A DNA stretch of 64,000 nt, from NCBI GenBank assembly GCA_029204225.1, contig CM055095.1, positions 10,253,253 through 10,317,252 of the forward strand, given 5' to 3'. Positions 23,443 through 33,214 of this stretch are shown one piece after another (positions within the stretch are counted from its first letter, which is position 1; each line of letters starts with the position of its first letter). The notes below the pieces were generated by a model. It had not been told where the DNA came from. It worked only from the letters and a program-made list of their open reading frames with translations, and ran no database searches. This DNA comes from Diphasiastrum complanatum (lineage: Eukaryota; Streptophyta; Lycopodiopsida; Lycopodiales; Lycopodiaceae). The translations under genes were made by a program, and so were the position numbers.

Positions 23443-23932
23443 AGAGAGAAAGAATGCTTGGTCTTCATGCTTCAATACTTGAGATGTAGGAATACAAACA
23501 ACTATTTATACGAAGCAAATAGGTCATCAAATGCATCATCCAGTTGGATGTGATGTGCTGGCATCCATCTAGTTAGGACTTCTCAGAAATTACTTGCTGA
23601 TGAGTTAATGCAAGTTAGTGGCTTTGGTCGTAAATAGTCTGTCTGCATATTTTAACATAAACTGTCACTCTGCAGAAATGAATGTAAACTCTCATGCAAA
23701 AAATGTGAAAAATGTGAAGGTCTTTGCCAACGTCATTTCTTTAACATTTGAGGCATCTGGGAGTTCGTGAAAAAAGCCGAAGTGAGAGAAAATCTCAAAA
23801 ATGCCGACACTGTGAGCCATTTTAGAGTAGTTATGCAGACTGTCAAAACACGAATAAATCTGCAGGTCTGAGTAAAAGTTGGATTAAGATTAAAAAGCGA
23901 TTAGCTGATTAGTAGGAGAATAATCCAACACC
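23443..23932 (-). mobile_element. Truncated copia-2 LTR
   Basis: Matches the right half of the 12866-13876 LTR (from the AGAGAATGCTTGGTCTTC phrase to AATCCAACA) with few changes. Its left half is missing and replaced by the integrase fragment. It is followed by a polypurine tract (minus strand, 23945-23933) and the second copia-2 pol. Confidence 0.8.
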
Positions 23933-23937
23933 CCCCC

Positions 23938-25625
23938 TTAATCTGAATCCATGAATGCCTTGAACTGTAAACTTAGTCTTGCACAAAACTTTATGTGAGC
24001 ATCCAAGCTTAATGCTTTGGGAAAACTATCTGCTGTCATATCTTGCGTCCGATAGTACTGCAATCTGACATCTTTGTTGAGAACTTTACTTCTGACATAG
24101 TGATATTTGAGTTCAATGTGCTTACTCCTAGAATGAAATCTAGGGTTGGATGACAAGGCATGGCACTTTGATTATTACAAAATAATAATGGCTGGGCATA
24201 TTGGTTCAGACTAATATATGAAAGTAAATTTCTCAACCAAATTGCTCCTTTGTAGCTTGTGAGGCTGCGATGTACTCTGATTTTGTAGGAGATAGATCTA
24301 TCGAAGATTGCTTGTGACTGTTCCAGAAAAATGGACCATTGTTGAGGAAGAATGTAAATCCAAAAGTGGATTTACGAGTGTCTACATCTCCTGCCCAACT
24401 TGCATCTCCGTAACCATTGAGTAAATTGAGTTTGTCGTTGTCGACTGCTCCATAACAAATGCAAAAGTCCATAGTAGCTCGAAGATATCTCATAACTCTG
24501 ATAAGAGCCTTCCAATGTGATATACCGGGGTTAGTCATAAATTGACATAGGGAGCTGTCTGGCCTGGTACAGATCATTGAGTACATAAGAGATCCTATTA
24601 TTGAATGATAAGGATACTCATGCATCTGCTCCATCTCTTTGATTGTTCAAGGACACTGGTCCTTTGACAATTTTAGACCTGGTTCCATTGGTGAGAGAGC
24701 TAACTTGCAATTAACCAGATTATATCTGAATAACATGTTGTAGATGTACCTCTGCTGAGTAATGTAGATCAACTTTCGATTTCTGTCCCTATGGATTTGA
24801 ATACCAAGGCAGAAATGAGCTTCGCCCAAATCAGTCATGTCGAATTCAAAAGATAGCATTCTCTTGCCTTCTTTTATCAGATCGATACTATTGCCGAAGA
24901 GCAACGTGTCATCCACATATAAAGTGATAATGATAAAAGGTTGTTGCACTGTCTTGAAGTAAACATTCGAATCTGAAGAGCTTGGTGAATAGCTGTGATC
25001 AATAAGGGAAGTATTGATCCTTTGAAACCATGCTCGAGCAGATCGCTTCAAGCCATAAAGTGCTTTATGGGGTTTACACACATGATTGTGTTTACCTTCG
25101 ATAATATAACCTCCGGGTTGCACCATGTAAATGTCTTCTTCAATAACTCCATTAGGATATGTTGTCTGTACAACCATTTGATGTATTTCCAAATCTGTTG
25201 TAGAAGCAAATGACAATAGAAGTATGATAGAAGAATGTTTTAACTATTGAACTGAAGGTCTCAGTTTAGTTTATGTTGTGTACCTGAGAAAATCCTATCG
25301 TGACAAGTCGAGCCTTTCTTTGATCAATACTTCCATATGCCTTGTACTTGATTTTGAACAACCATTTGCAATCAACTACATTTCTACTGGCAGGTAATTC
25401 GACAATAGTCCAGGTCTGATTCTTGATAAGAGATGAATACTCTTTATCCATAGCTTCTTTCCAAAAATTGGAATTGGGCTGACTGAGTGCCTCTTCGTCG
25501 ACAATCGTCGGCTCCTGAACAAGGTAGGCTGTAGACTCATTGACATACCTAATAGGTGGTTTGCTAGTTCTTGATCTTTTACGGTTATCACTATGTTGCT
25601 GCAAGAAGACAATCGAAGAAGTCAA
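23938..25625 (-). pseudogene. Copia-2 reverse transcriptase and RNase H, copy 2
   Basis: Very similar to 13884-15250 but extends further upstream. From 25625 down: a linker, the RT start EALSQPNSNFWKEAMDKEY, NQTWTIVELPASRN, KARLVTIGFSQVHN, a stop and a frame change, then LEIHQM, KPHKALYGLKRSARAW, LYVDDTLLFGN, TRPD, DASWAGDVDTRKS and SPTKSEYIAA. The frame break after KEQF is shared with copy 1, as is the tail ending at the polypurine tract. Private lesions include loss of a few codons after TRPD and of bases in the NQSA region. At about 25622 it is fused head to head with a plus-strand copia. Confidence 0.88.
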
Positions 25626-26123
25626 GACACTTCGTTGACTTCATCATCTCATGCTCTATATGTCAAAGGCTCAAAATGACAAAAGCAGAAAAGCTCTAAG
25701 TAGTCCGCATCAAATCAGAAACTGACGCAAAGTCAAGAACAATTATCAAATCCATAGTTGAATAAGACAATGTTATGTAAGTATTGCAAGCGCACTAATC
25801 ATGACATCCACAATTGAAGGGTACTAAAAGCAAAAAATGCCAGCAAGCAACTTGATCAACAGGCGAATGCAGTCACAACACCTCTCGATCTCGACATGGA
25901 CGAAGCAACATTTATGGTCAAAGACCAAAAGGCACTATTGGATAATTCATGGTTTCTGGATTCTGGAGCTACTCAACGTATGACCATTCATCGTGAGCAT
26001 TTTTACCTTTATACACCTTACAGTACAAAGAGATACGTTCATCTTCGTGATGGTAGCACTCATATTATTGAAGGTGAAGGTACTATGAGATTGGAATTCC
26101 AGCATGCATTAGAGAAACTTTGA
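25626..26123 (+). pseudogene. Copia gag zinc knuckle and protease fragment, first copy
   Basis: Plus-strand coding begins with the end of gag (SSSHALYVKGSK). It then gives a zinc knuckle of CX2CX4HX4C type in CKYCKRTNHDIHN, where the final Cys is a TGA stop. The protease signature WFLDSGATQRMT follows, with the catalytic Asp in DSG. The frame ends at about 26123 and is followed by AT-rich sequence, then by a GC-rich insert. The protease portion is repeated at 26900. Confidence 0.8.
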
Positions 26124-26274
26124 GAGCAAAAAGGGCCTTCCGAAAAGATTCCTTTTGTTTTTTTTCAGCTTTTTCAGCCTTCTGTACACCAATAGAAAAA
26201 CTCCATGTGTACTTCTATGTAACATAGAAAATCTGCCTGGAAAAAGTGGGGCAAATTTTTTTAAAATGTAACAT

Positions 26275-26890
26275 ATGGCATATTAGAAAAAATGAGGAGG
26301 GGGGAGATCATTTTGAAATCAAGCGGGTTTGGGAGGGGGCCACGCTCTCTTGTAAAAGGGGGCCAGTCCCACTTTGGGGCGCTGGCCCCGTTCGGAGCAC
26401 TCCCAACCAGCCCGGTTCAGAGGGGGAGCCAGCGCGCCATCCAAACGGAGGTGGGGGGTGGGGGGGGTATCGCTGCAGCCCGACACGCCACCAAGGTTGC
26501 ATCGAGGTGAGGGGGGAGGATGGGGGGTGTATGGCATGGTAGGGGAGCCGCGTTCCGAACGGGTTCAACATCCCGAAGAAGGCTCGTGCCCTCCATCTAT
26601 TTTTTAACAAACTAAAAATTAAAACACCCCCTCCCCTCGGGGCTGCCGTGCACCCACCCCCTCCCCTCGGATGGCGTGCTGGCTCCCCCTATGAACCACG
26701 CTGGCTGGGAGGGTGCGCACTGGAGCTCATGTGCCAGCATGCCACCTGGGCTACATCGAGGGGAAAGGGATGGGGGGAGGGCGTATGGCATGCTAGGGAG
26801 GGCTATGCTCCGAACGGGTCCAACATCCCGAAGGGGGCTCGCACCCTCCCTCTCTCTTTTAACAAATTAAAAATTGAAAAACACCCCCCT
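26275..26890. other. GC-rich insert 1 within copia
   Basis: About 600 bases of strikingly GC-rich, purine/pyrimidine-skewed sequence inside AT-rich DNA. It consists of two related subunits, each ending in a phrase like TTTTAACAAATTAAAAATT. Both contain CATCGAGG, GTATGGCATG and CGAACGGGT. G-runs near 26449-26469 could form a G-quadruplex. Open frames on both strands here follow from the low stop-codon density and are not supported as genes. Confidence 0.75.
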
Positions 26891-26895
26891 CCTTC

Positions 26896-27116
26896 CTCCT
26901 GATCTTGACATGGACGAAGTAGCATTTATGGTCAAAGACCAAAAGGCACTATTGGATAATTCTTGGTTTTTGGATTCTGGAGCTACTCAACATATGACCA
27001 ATCATCGTGAGCATTTTCACCTTTATACACCTTACAGTACAAAGAGATACATTCATCTTAGTGATGGTAGCACTCATACTATCAAAGCTGAAGGTACTGT
27101 GAGATTGAAATTCTAG
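26896..27116 (+). pseudogene. Copia protease fragment, second copy
   Basis: Repeats 25880-26105 with a handful of changes: WFLDSGATQHMT with the protease Asp, then HREHF and STKRYIHLSDGSTH. Together with the following spacer and GC-rich insert it is a tandem duplicate of the 25885-26895 segment, with a period of about 1013 bases. Confidence 0.8.
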
Positions 27117-27319
27117 CATGCATTAGAGAAACTTTGAAAGCGAAAAGGGCCTTCCGAAAAGATTCCTTTTATTTTTTATCAACTTTTTCAGCTTTCTCTA
27201 CACCAATAGAAAAACTCCATGTGTACTTTTACGAAACGTAGAAAATCTGTCCCTTTTTAAATGTAGCATATGGCATATTAAAGAAGAAGAAAAATATTAA
27301 GTAAACCTTGAAATTACAG

Positions 27320-27945
27320 AAAATGAGGGGGGGGGGAGATCATTTTGGGATGGTGGCCACGCTCTCTTGGAAAAGGGTTCCACGCCCACTTTGAGGCGTT
27401 GGCCCCCTTCACAGTGTGGCCCCCCTAGCATGCCATACACGCTCCTCCCTCCTCCCCTCGATGCAGCCAAGGTGGCGCGCTGCTACATGGGCTCCAACAC
27501 GCACCCTTCCAGCCAGCGCGGTGCAGAGGGGGAGCCAGCGCACCATCTGAACCGGGGGGTGGGGGGGTGTGGCACGGCAGCCCGGTACGCCATCTGGGTT
27601 GCATCGAGGGGAGGGGGGAGGATGAGGGGTGTATGGCATGCTAGGGGAGCCACATTCCGAATGGGTCCCTCCCTCTCTCTTTTAACAAATTAAAAATTAA
27701 AACACCCCCCCGGGGTGTCGTGCACCCCCTTCCCCTCGGATGGCGTGCTGGCTCCCCCTATGAACCACGCTGGCTGGGAGGGTGCGTGTTGGAGCTCATG
27801 TGCCAGCACGCCACCTGGGCTACATCGAGGGGAAAGGGAGGGGGGGTGTATGACATGCTATGGGGGGCCGTGCTTCAAACGGGTCCAGCGTCCCGAAGGG
27901 GGCTCGTGACCTTCCTCTCTCTTTTAACAAATTAAAAATTGAAAA
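27320..27945. other. GC-rich insert 2 within copia
   Basis: Second copy of the GC-rich insert, again with two subunits. The second (27715-27945) closely follows 26665-26880. The first contains an inverted repeat of about 50 bases (27418-27470 against 27600-27650, including CTAGCATGCCATAC and its complement) not seen in insert 1. It joins directly to a copia integrase fragment. Confidence 0.75.
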
Positions 27946-28101
27946 TCAAACTGGTAAAAGAATCAAAGCACTGAGGTCCAACAATGGGGGAGAATACATC
28001 TCTACCGAATTCAAGGAGTATTGCCTTAACAACGACATTGAGCAACAATACATTACCTCCTATTCACCTCAGTCGAATGGTCTTGCTGAGAGAAAGAATA
28101 A
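27946..28101 (+). pseudogene. Copia integrase core fragment
   Basis: Reads NQTGKRIKALRSNNGGEY and then SPQSNGLAERKN. This is the same segment, with the same Asp-to-Asn change, as the minus-strand fragment at 9285-10010. Order on the plus strand (gag knuckle, protease, integrase) is that of a copia polyprotein with the region between protease and integrase replaced by GC-rich DNA. It ends exactly where the outermost palindrome block begins. Confidence 0.8.
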
Positions 28102-28196
28102 GACCAAAGAGGGTTCCCAGCCTGCCCTTAAAGTGGCTAGACACGTTAATTAGTAGTAGATAATATATCTGTAGAAACGGTCTAAGGAACCGTCGA
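28102..28196 (+). repeat. Palindrome left arm, outermost block
   Basis: Reverse complement of 59018-59109 with about four differences, running from GACCAAAGAGGGTTCCCA to AAGGAACCGTC. A degenerate second version of its first part (GGTCCCAGCC...TGGCTAG) lies at 28258-28290. Confidence 0.85.
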
Positions 28197-29165
28197 AAAT
28201 ATTAGACATAGGTCAGATTTTGTAAGACCGAAGAAAAATGTCGGTCCATGTAGAAATAGGTCCCAGCCCGCCTAAATGTGGCTAGCCAGAAGCTTTACGG
28301 CCTTAAAATTGGCCCGATAGTAAAAATGCCGGCAATGTCGAGAAAAATTTTGATGTACCCAAAAATATTTTACTAATATCAAAAAAAAAATTTGTTTTCA
28401 GGAACAGTTGGTTTCTTCTCAAGATTGCTCTGTTTGTCACTTGTAACCACGTCAAAACTTGTAGAATCAAAAGCCGGTTGAACACATTACCAAAAGAAAA
28501 GTGGGTTCGAAAATGTAAAAACACTGGTTTCAAAATATCGACACAGTGGGTATCAGAAATGTAGACTCCGTGGGTTTCAAAAATATAAAAAAGAGGCACC
28601 CGGCCTAAGCAGTTTAACGAAAAAAAATTATGGCCTTGTAAAACTGAAGATTAAGGTAATGGGTTAAAAAAGTTTTGTTTTACCTCACCCAAGTGACATC
28701 ACATTGGGTAATGTCACACCTTTGCCACATGTCAACAAAAGAAAATGAATGCCTACATCACCTTGAGAAAAAGAAGATTCTAGTCAAGTCTTGCAAGTGG
28801 CTGATGTGATGGGCTCCACCACATTTTGCACATGTCGAAAATTGACAAGGTGGCAAAGTGAAGGGTGGCTGTCCACCACCATCTATTAAAAGGCCCATGA
28901 GAGAGTGAAACTGTCTTACTCATAGGTGGGTATGTTGCTGCCCTGGCTTTCTGAGATCATTTTGTGTTGTGGTGGTTCTTGTAGCTCTGATATTCTGTAG
29001 TTCTGTGTGGTAATGAGTTATACTGAAAAGCCTTGCTTATGTGTTGTTTTGTTGAAATTCTGCTGGCCCCAACATTGATCAGAAATAAGAAATCTTGGAA
29101 GAGTGAGGTTGTCTTGGTCAAGGGATGATGCTACTACTTTGTTTTGCTAAGAGAAATATTGAATT
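28197..29165. other. Left-arm-only segment without recognised genes
   Basis: About 970 bases have no counterpart in the right arm, where the flanking blocks are joined directly (AACCGTC next to GAGTTTTGATAT, read in left-arm orientation). No coding frame or transposon domain is visible. The last part (28680-29165) has the look of LTR or leader sequence but without recognisable ends. Confidence 0.6.
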
Positions 29166-29498
29166 TTTGGAGTTTTGATATTCTACTACTCTATGTGATG
29201 GATTATACTGCTGGTGACAAGGGAGTTATGGAGAAGAAGCCTGAGCATGTGATGGGTGTCTACATTTATGCTTTGTTCTGCTACCCTGCTATGTTGCTGT
29301 GAGTTGTGTGAAATATTACATTGCTAGGCTACTGAAGAAATCTGAAAAATCTGCTAATAGGTGTGAGAGAACTTGCTGAAGTAAAAAGCTAGATGTGTCT
29401 GAGCATTCGTGTCTTTGTAGCTGCATGAGTTTCGTTTCAACAACTATTATCTACATACTGTTTGAAGTGCCAACTGCAACTAAAGATGGCCAGTGAGT
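29166..29498 (+). repeat. Palindrome left arm, second block
   Basis: Reverse complement of 58689-59017, from GAGTTTTGATATTCTACTAC to GGCCAGTGAGT, with only a few percent differences. An LTR begins at its right edge. Confidence 0.85.
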
Positions 29499-30010
29499 TG
29501 TGAAAGATTTCAGATCCTTAAGATCCAATCTACTTGAATGATCTTTGGTTAGAAAGAGAAATACACTACCAATTTCACCAATGTAAAAAAATCAGCATCT
29601 ACACACAATTTGAGATGCAAACACTAATAGAACTTGATCAAACTTGAATGAAATGATTATGTACTGTTGCTGTCCATACAAAACCAGCAAGCTACTGTAT
29701 TTCACACGTGTGGATCCAAAAATAGCAAATATAGATCATTCTACACATAGAATTGCAAGCAATCACCAAGATAGTGCACCAATGGATAGTAGAACCCAAG
29801 AGAACCATGTATAAGCATGAAATGAGATAGAGAAGAGAGAAGACGACTCTCCACGAGTTACATCCTTTTATAGCAGGTCCAAACCCTATTTGGCCATTTG
29901 GCTTTCCCACCAAAATGCTAACCCTACCAATTTTGGGTCTAGATTCAATGTACCCAACTTATTCAAATTGAATCTACTCAAACTCGCATTCTATCTTTCC
30001 CACACTTTCA
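29499..30010 (-). mobile_element. 3' LTR of a copia-3 element in the left arm
   Basis: A 512-base LTR starts TGTGAAAGAT and ends CACACTTTCA on the plus strand. It is the inverse of the LTR at 15391-15903, with about 97 percent identity by eye. It sits next to the 3' end of a minus-strand RNase H, so it is the 3' LTR. The TGAGT at 29494-29498 would be one copy of the target duplication; the other cannot be seen because the element is truncated. Confidence 0.85.
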
Positions 30011-30714
30011 AAAAGTGTTTATTCAAATGAAATTTAGACTAATAAACTTTGAAAAGTCAACCTCTAAGTCTGAAACAAGTTTTGGCCTCAATATGCCAAA
30101 TATGGTAATATTGCAAAATGTGATAAAACTAGTTGAATCTTCAACTAGTTTTAGCATAGACTTTGATAATACTCCAAGTGAAGTCCTATGCTTCATGAAC
30201 AAGTCTTTTCCCAATGCTTTGGTGAAGATATCAGCTACACATTCCCTTGAAGACACATGTTGAAGCTCCACCTCCTTTGCAATGACTCGCTCTCTCACAA
30301 AATGATGTTGTCTCTCAATATGCTTGCTCCTAGCATGAAAGATAGGATTGGATGTCATTCTTTGGGCTGATTGATTGTCACAAAAGATGATTGGGCTCTC
30401 TAAAAACTCCAGCAAGTGAAGATCCTTGATCATCCTCTTGATCCATACCATCTCCTTTGTGCAATGTGTAAGAGCTTTGTACTCGGCCTCACTAGATGAC
30501 AATGAGATAGTGGCTTGTTCCTTTGACATCCATGATATAGCTCCATCAACTATGAAAATACAATAAGAACTAATGGATTTCCTATCCATTACATCTCCAG
30601 CATAGTCCGAATCTGAAAATCCAAAAAGATTAGGTGATGATCCCTCATACAATATGCCAAAATCTCGAGTTCCAATGATGTACCTCAAAACTCGCTTTCC
30701 TAGCTTCCAATGCT
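30011..30714 (-). pseudogene. Copia-3 RNase H and 3' end
   Basis: From 30714 down: VLRYIIGTRDFGILYE, the RNase H motifs SDSDYAGDVMDRKS and SSSEAEYKAL, then IIFCDNQSAQRM, HARSKHIERQHHFVRE and DIFTKAL. These are continuous in one frame of about 220 codons with all usual acidic residues. The frame ends before the LTR. Everything upstream of RNase H is missing, and the fragment is fused at about 30715 to the main palindrome block. Confidence 0.85.
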
Positions 30715-31355
30715 CCTAACATAGTTTTTGCCAATAGAACTTTGATCCATCATAAGAATGATCTTCTTCCTAAGAATAGATCTCCTTTCAATGATCATGT
30801 AATTCTCAAAATAGAAACAAATGGAATGATTTCTCCATGTTTCCACCTTTGAGATCTTTGTAAAATAGCAGCAAACATGTAATATATGAAAGTGATGAAT
30901 GCTTGCTTGCATGTCTTCTCCATATTTCACTGCTTGTGAAGTGTATGTGTTTGTACAGAGCTCTCCATATAATATAAACACTTAAAATATTTTTGAGAAT
31001 TTATTGGCAATCTCAAGTCTACTACACATTGGTATTGAGTTTTTATGATCCAAATGCAATCAAAGTGATATTACTTCCATTATCTATTTGCAGGCCATAT
31101 CACACACGTGTGAACTCGACAGATTTCCATAATTGATCAATGCTTTATGATTGTTCTTGTTTGATAAGTGCAAAATTGCCATTCTAGATCAATTTTTATG
31201 TCTGGTTTTTGCAATAGATTGATTAGCAAACATCCAATTACTCTTTTGGATCTTGTGAAAATCCATTTAGGGTCCTAAAGAACTATACTTTAACAAATAT
31301 GGCCTTGTAAGATCATATAATATCATCATTTACAATTGCTCCCATGATTTCCATA

Positions 31356-31995
31356 TCATTTGGAGCTTGGATGAGTGGGGTTCATGATCTTCCAAAACAT
31401 CAAAATTGGGCGTTGGTATGTTGTATGTATGATAAATGTTACAATATCTTTTCTTTCAAACACATGTTGTTTTCTTGCATTAAGTTGGATCACATACCAC
31501 CATCTTGGGTCTCTTTGATCTGGATGAAATATAATCTACCAAAAAAATAAAATATTAAGTTAGTCTTATAAGATCGATAAATAAGACATTGAGAATATTA
31601 ATGACATTGAGATTGTAGAGTCTCACCTGTTTGGAATGTCGTGGCAATACTAAAGTGTCACGAGAGTCCATTGATATACATTTTGTTGAGTCAATGTGAG
31701 AAAACTTTGATTTATCATTTCTAAGCGTGGCGTTGCTTCCACGATAGATGACCTTAAACCGTTTTACGTCAAAAATAAAATATTTGTCATTAGTCTCGTA
31801 ATCGACTTCATAAATATGTTGCAATGTGCCGACATAGTCTAGGTCATTTGAAATGACATTCACGTCCCTCGCACTAGAATGACTCTCTTGTTGAAAGTTG
31901 GCCATTATACCACAATCATATGTACGTTGCTTGTTGTCAACTCTCTCAACACGATAATGATGTCCATAAGTCCACATGGCAGTGTATGATTTATA
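31356..31995 (-). CDS. DUF4216-like CACTA-associated gene, left-arm copy (3' exons)
   Basis: Two exons are visible. Exon 31995-31627 follows an acceptor (TGTTTCAG) and ends at a donor (CAG|GTGAGA). Exon 31535-31356 follows an acceptor (TTGGTAG) and ends at TGA. The reading passes in phase from RHSKQ into IIFHPDQRDPRWWYVIQF. The pattern YVGTLQHIYEVDY, then FDVKRFKV, then KQIIFHPDQRDPRWW is how I remember DUF4216, a domain encoded with En/Spm (CACTA) transposases in plants. No 5' exon or start is identified, so the gene is partial. The right-arm copy differs at about three residues. Confidence 0.6.
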
Positions 31996-32432
31996 CTGAA
32001 ACACAAAAAGAAAAACAAATTTGTGTAAATTAAAATACTATTTATATATCACATATTCAATATACTGATCTCGCACAATTTTATAATATTCATTTCATCT
32101 TTTAGCATTAAATTTTGGATGGGTTGGAGATTTATTTCTCACATGTATGCAACATTTTTAGCTTTGCCGCATTAGCGATAAGCTATTAGGACGATTTGTT
32201 AAAAGTTGAGATGTTACTCTTCGGCGAGTTTCATCGTAAAAATAAGTTATTTTTTTAAATGCTAGTTTTCATTGTTTTGAAGCAAATTTAGTCGCTTTGC
32301 GACGAGGTAGGTACAAATACCTACTTACTAGGTAGCAGGTATGTGTGGACGGACGCTATTGGGCATAATTTACATATGAAGAAGTTTTTAAAATACGCTT
32401 TCAGTCCAATGAAATTCGGCCTTTCCAAAAGA

Positions 32433-32438
32433 CACGTG
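32433..32438. promoter_or_regulatory. CACGTG G-box upstream of the arm gene
   Basis: CACGTG about 330 bases upstream of the ATG at 32770. A CT-rich tract (32743-32758) lies just before the start codon, as in many plant leaders. Both are duplicated in the right arm. No convincing TATA box was seen. Confidence 0.35.
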
Positions 32439-32769
32439 AGTGGACCATAAAAGTCCTCAGATTCGAAATTCAAACCCAGGGAAAAGAAAAACCTGATGAA
32501 AATCCTGAAAGGTCATGCCCTTTAGAAAACACTAAAGCATGCTACGGAATTGGTGGGTACTAGAGTAGATAATTTAAAAAATGGTAGGTGCCATAATACC
32601 ATTTTAAACCATTATGTTGAGAGGCTCAGCCAATGAAATTTGCAAAATTCCTCCACATGTAAATTACGAATACTTAACTTGGGACTTAGAACTTTTCCGT
32701 TACGACAAAAGTAAAGTTCATCATCGTCACATCAACTAATGTCTCTCTCTCTCTCTCGATCTGTCGAGC

Positions 32770-33214
32770 ATGGCAACCGTCGAAGAGCTCGCGAGTATGA
32801 TAAACAACGAAGAGCAGGACGAAGTATGAAGCGCCAGAAGTGTCAAATAATACAAAAGCGGGCGGATTGGCACTCGAAGACCATCTAGAATTCCTGATGT
32901 GTCATGAAACTCTCCCATTGCGCGATGAAGGCCATATGAGCCATGCCGAGGGGCGGTTCCACGAAGTGTTCCCGGCCGGTATTGCAGCTTCAGAATGGTC
33001 CCAATACGGAATGTTCCCTATGGTCTCGGAAGAAGAGCTTCTCAAATCAGGATCAGACCAACTCGGGTCAGAGCCGTCCGTTGGCATTCCTTCTGAATCA
33101 AGCGGCTCGAGCTGCTTTGATCCGACAACGGGGATGGAAGATACTAGTATCAAGAATGGGGACATGCAGAAAGAGTCACAAAAAGATGTGCTATCCAGTT
33201 CAGATCCTCAATAA
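32770..33214 (+). CDS. Small acidic-protein gene with a frame break, left-arm copy
   Basis: An ATG at 32770 opens MATVEELASMINNEEQDE and stops at 32829. A long open frame one base out of register begins before that stop (after 32803) and runs 33214, giving KYEAPEVSNNTKAGG, a central LEFLMCHETLPLRDEG, a W-SQYGMFPMVSEEELL stretch and a Ser/Asp-rich tail. Either one base has been lost or gained near 32825, or translation starts at the ATG at 32897 (105 codons). Both arms carry the identical break, so it predates the duplication or is real. Codon composition is richer in G+C than its surroundings, as in a host gene. No family recognised. Confidence 0.45.

Noticed and set aside
26246-27935. Many overlapping ORFs of 60-108 codons on both strands
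   Set aside because: They follow from high GC content and scarcity of stops in the GC-rich inserts. They are Pro/Gly/Arg-rich in all frames and have no shared start or domain.
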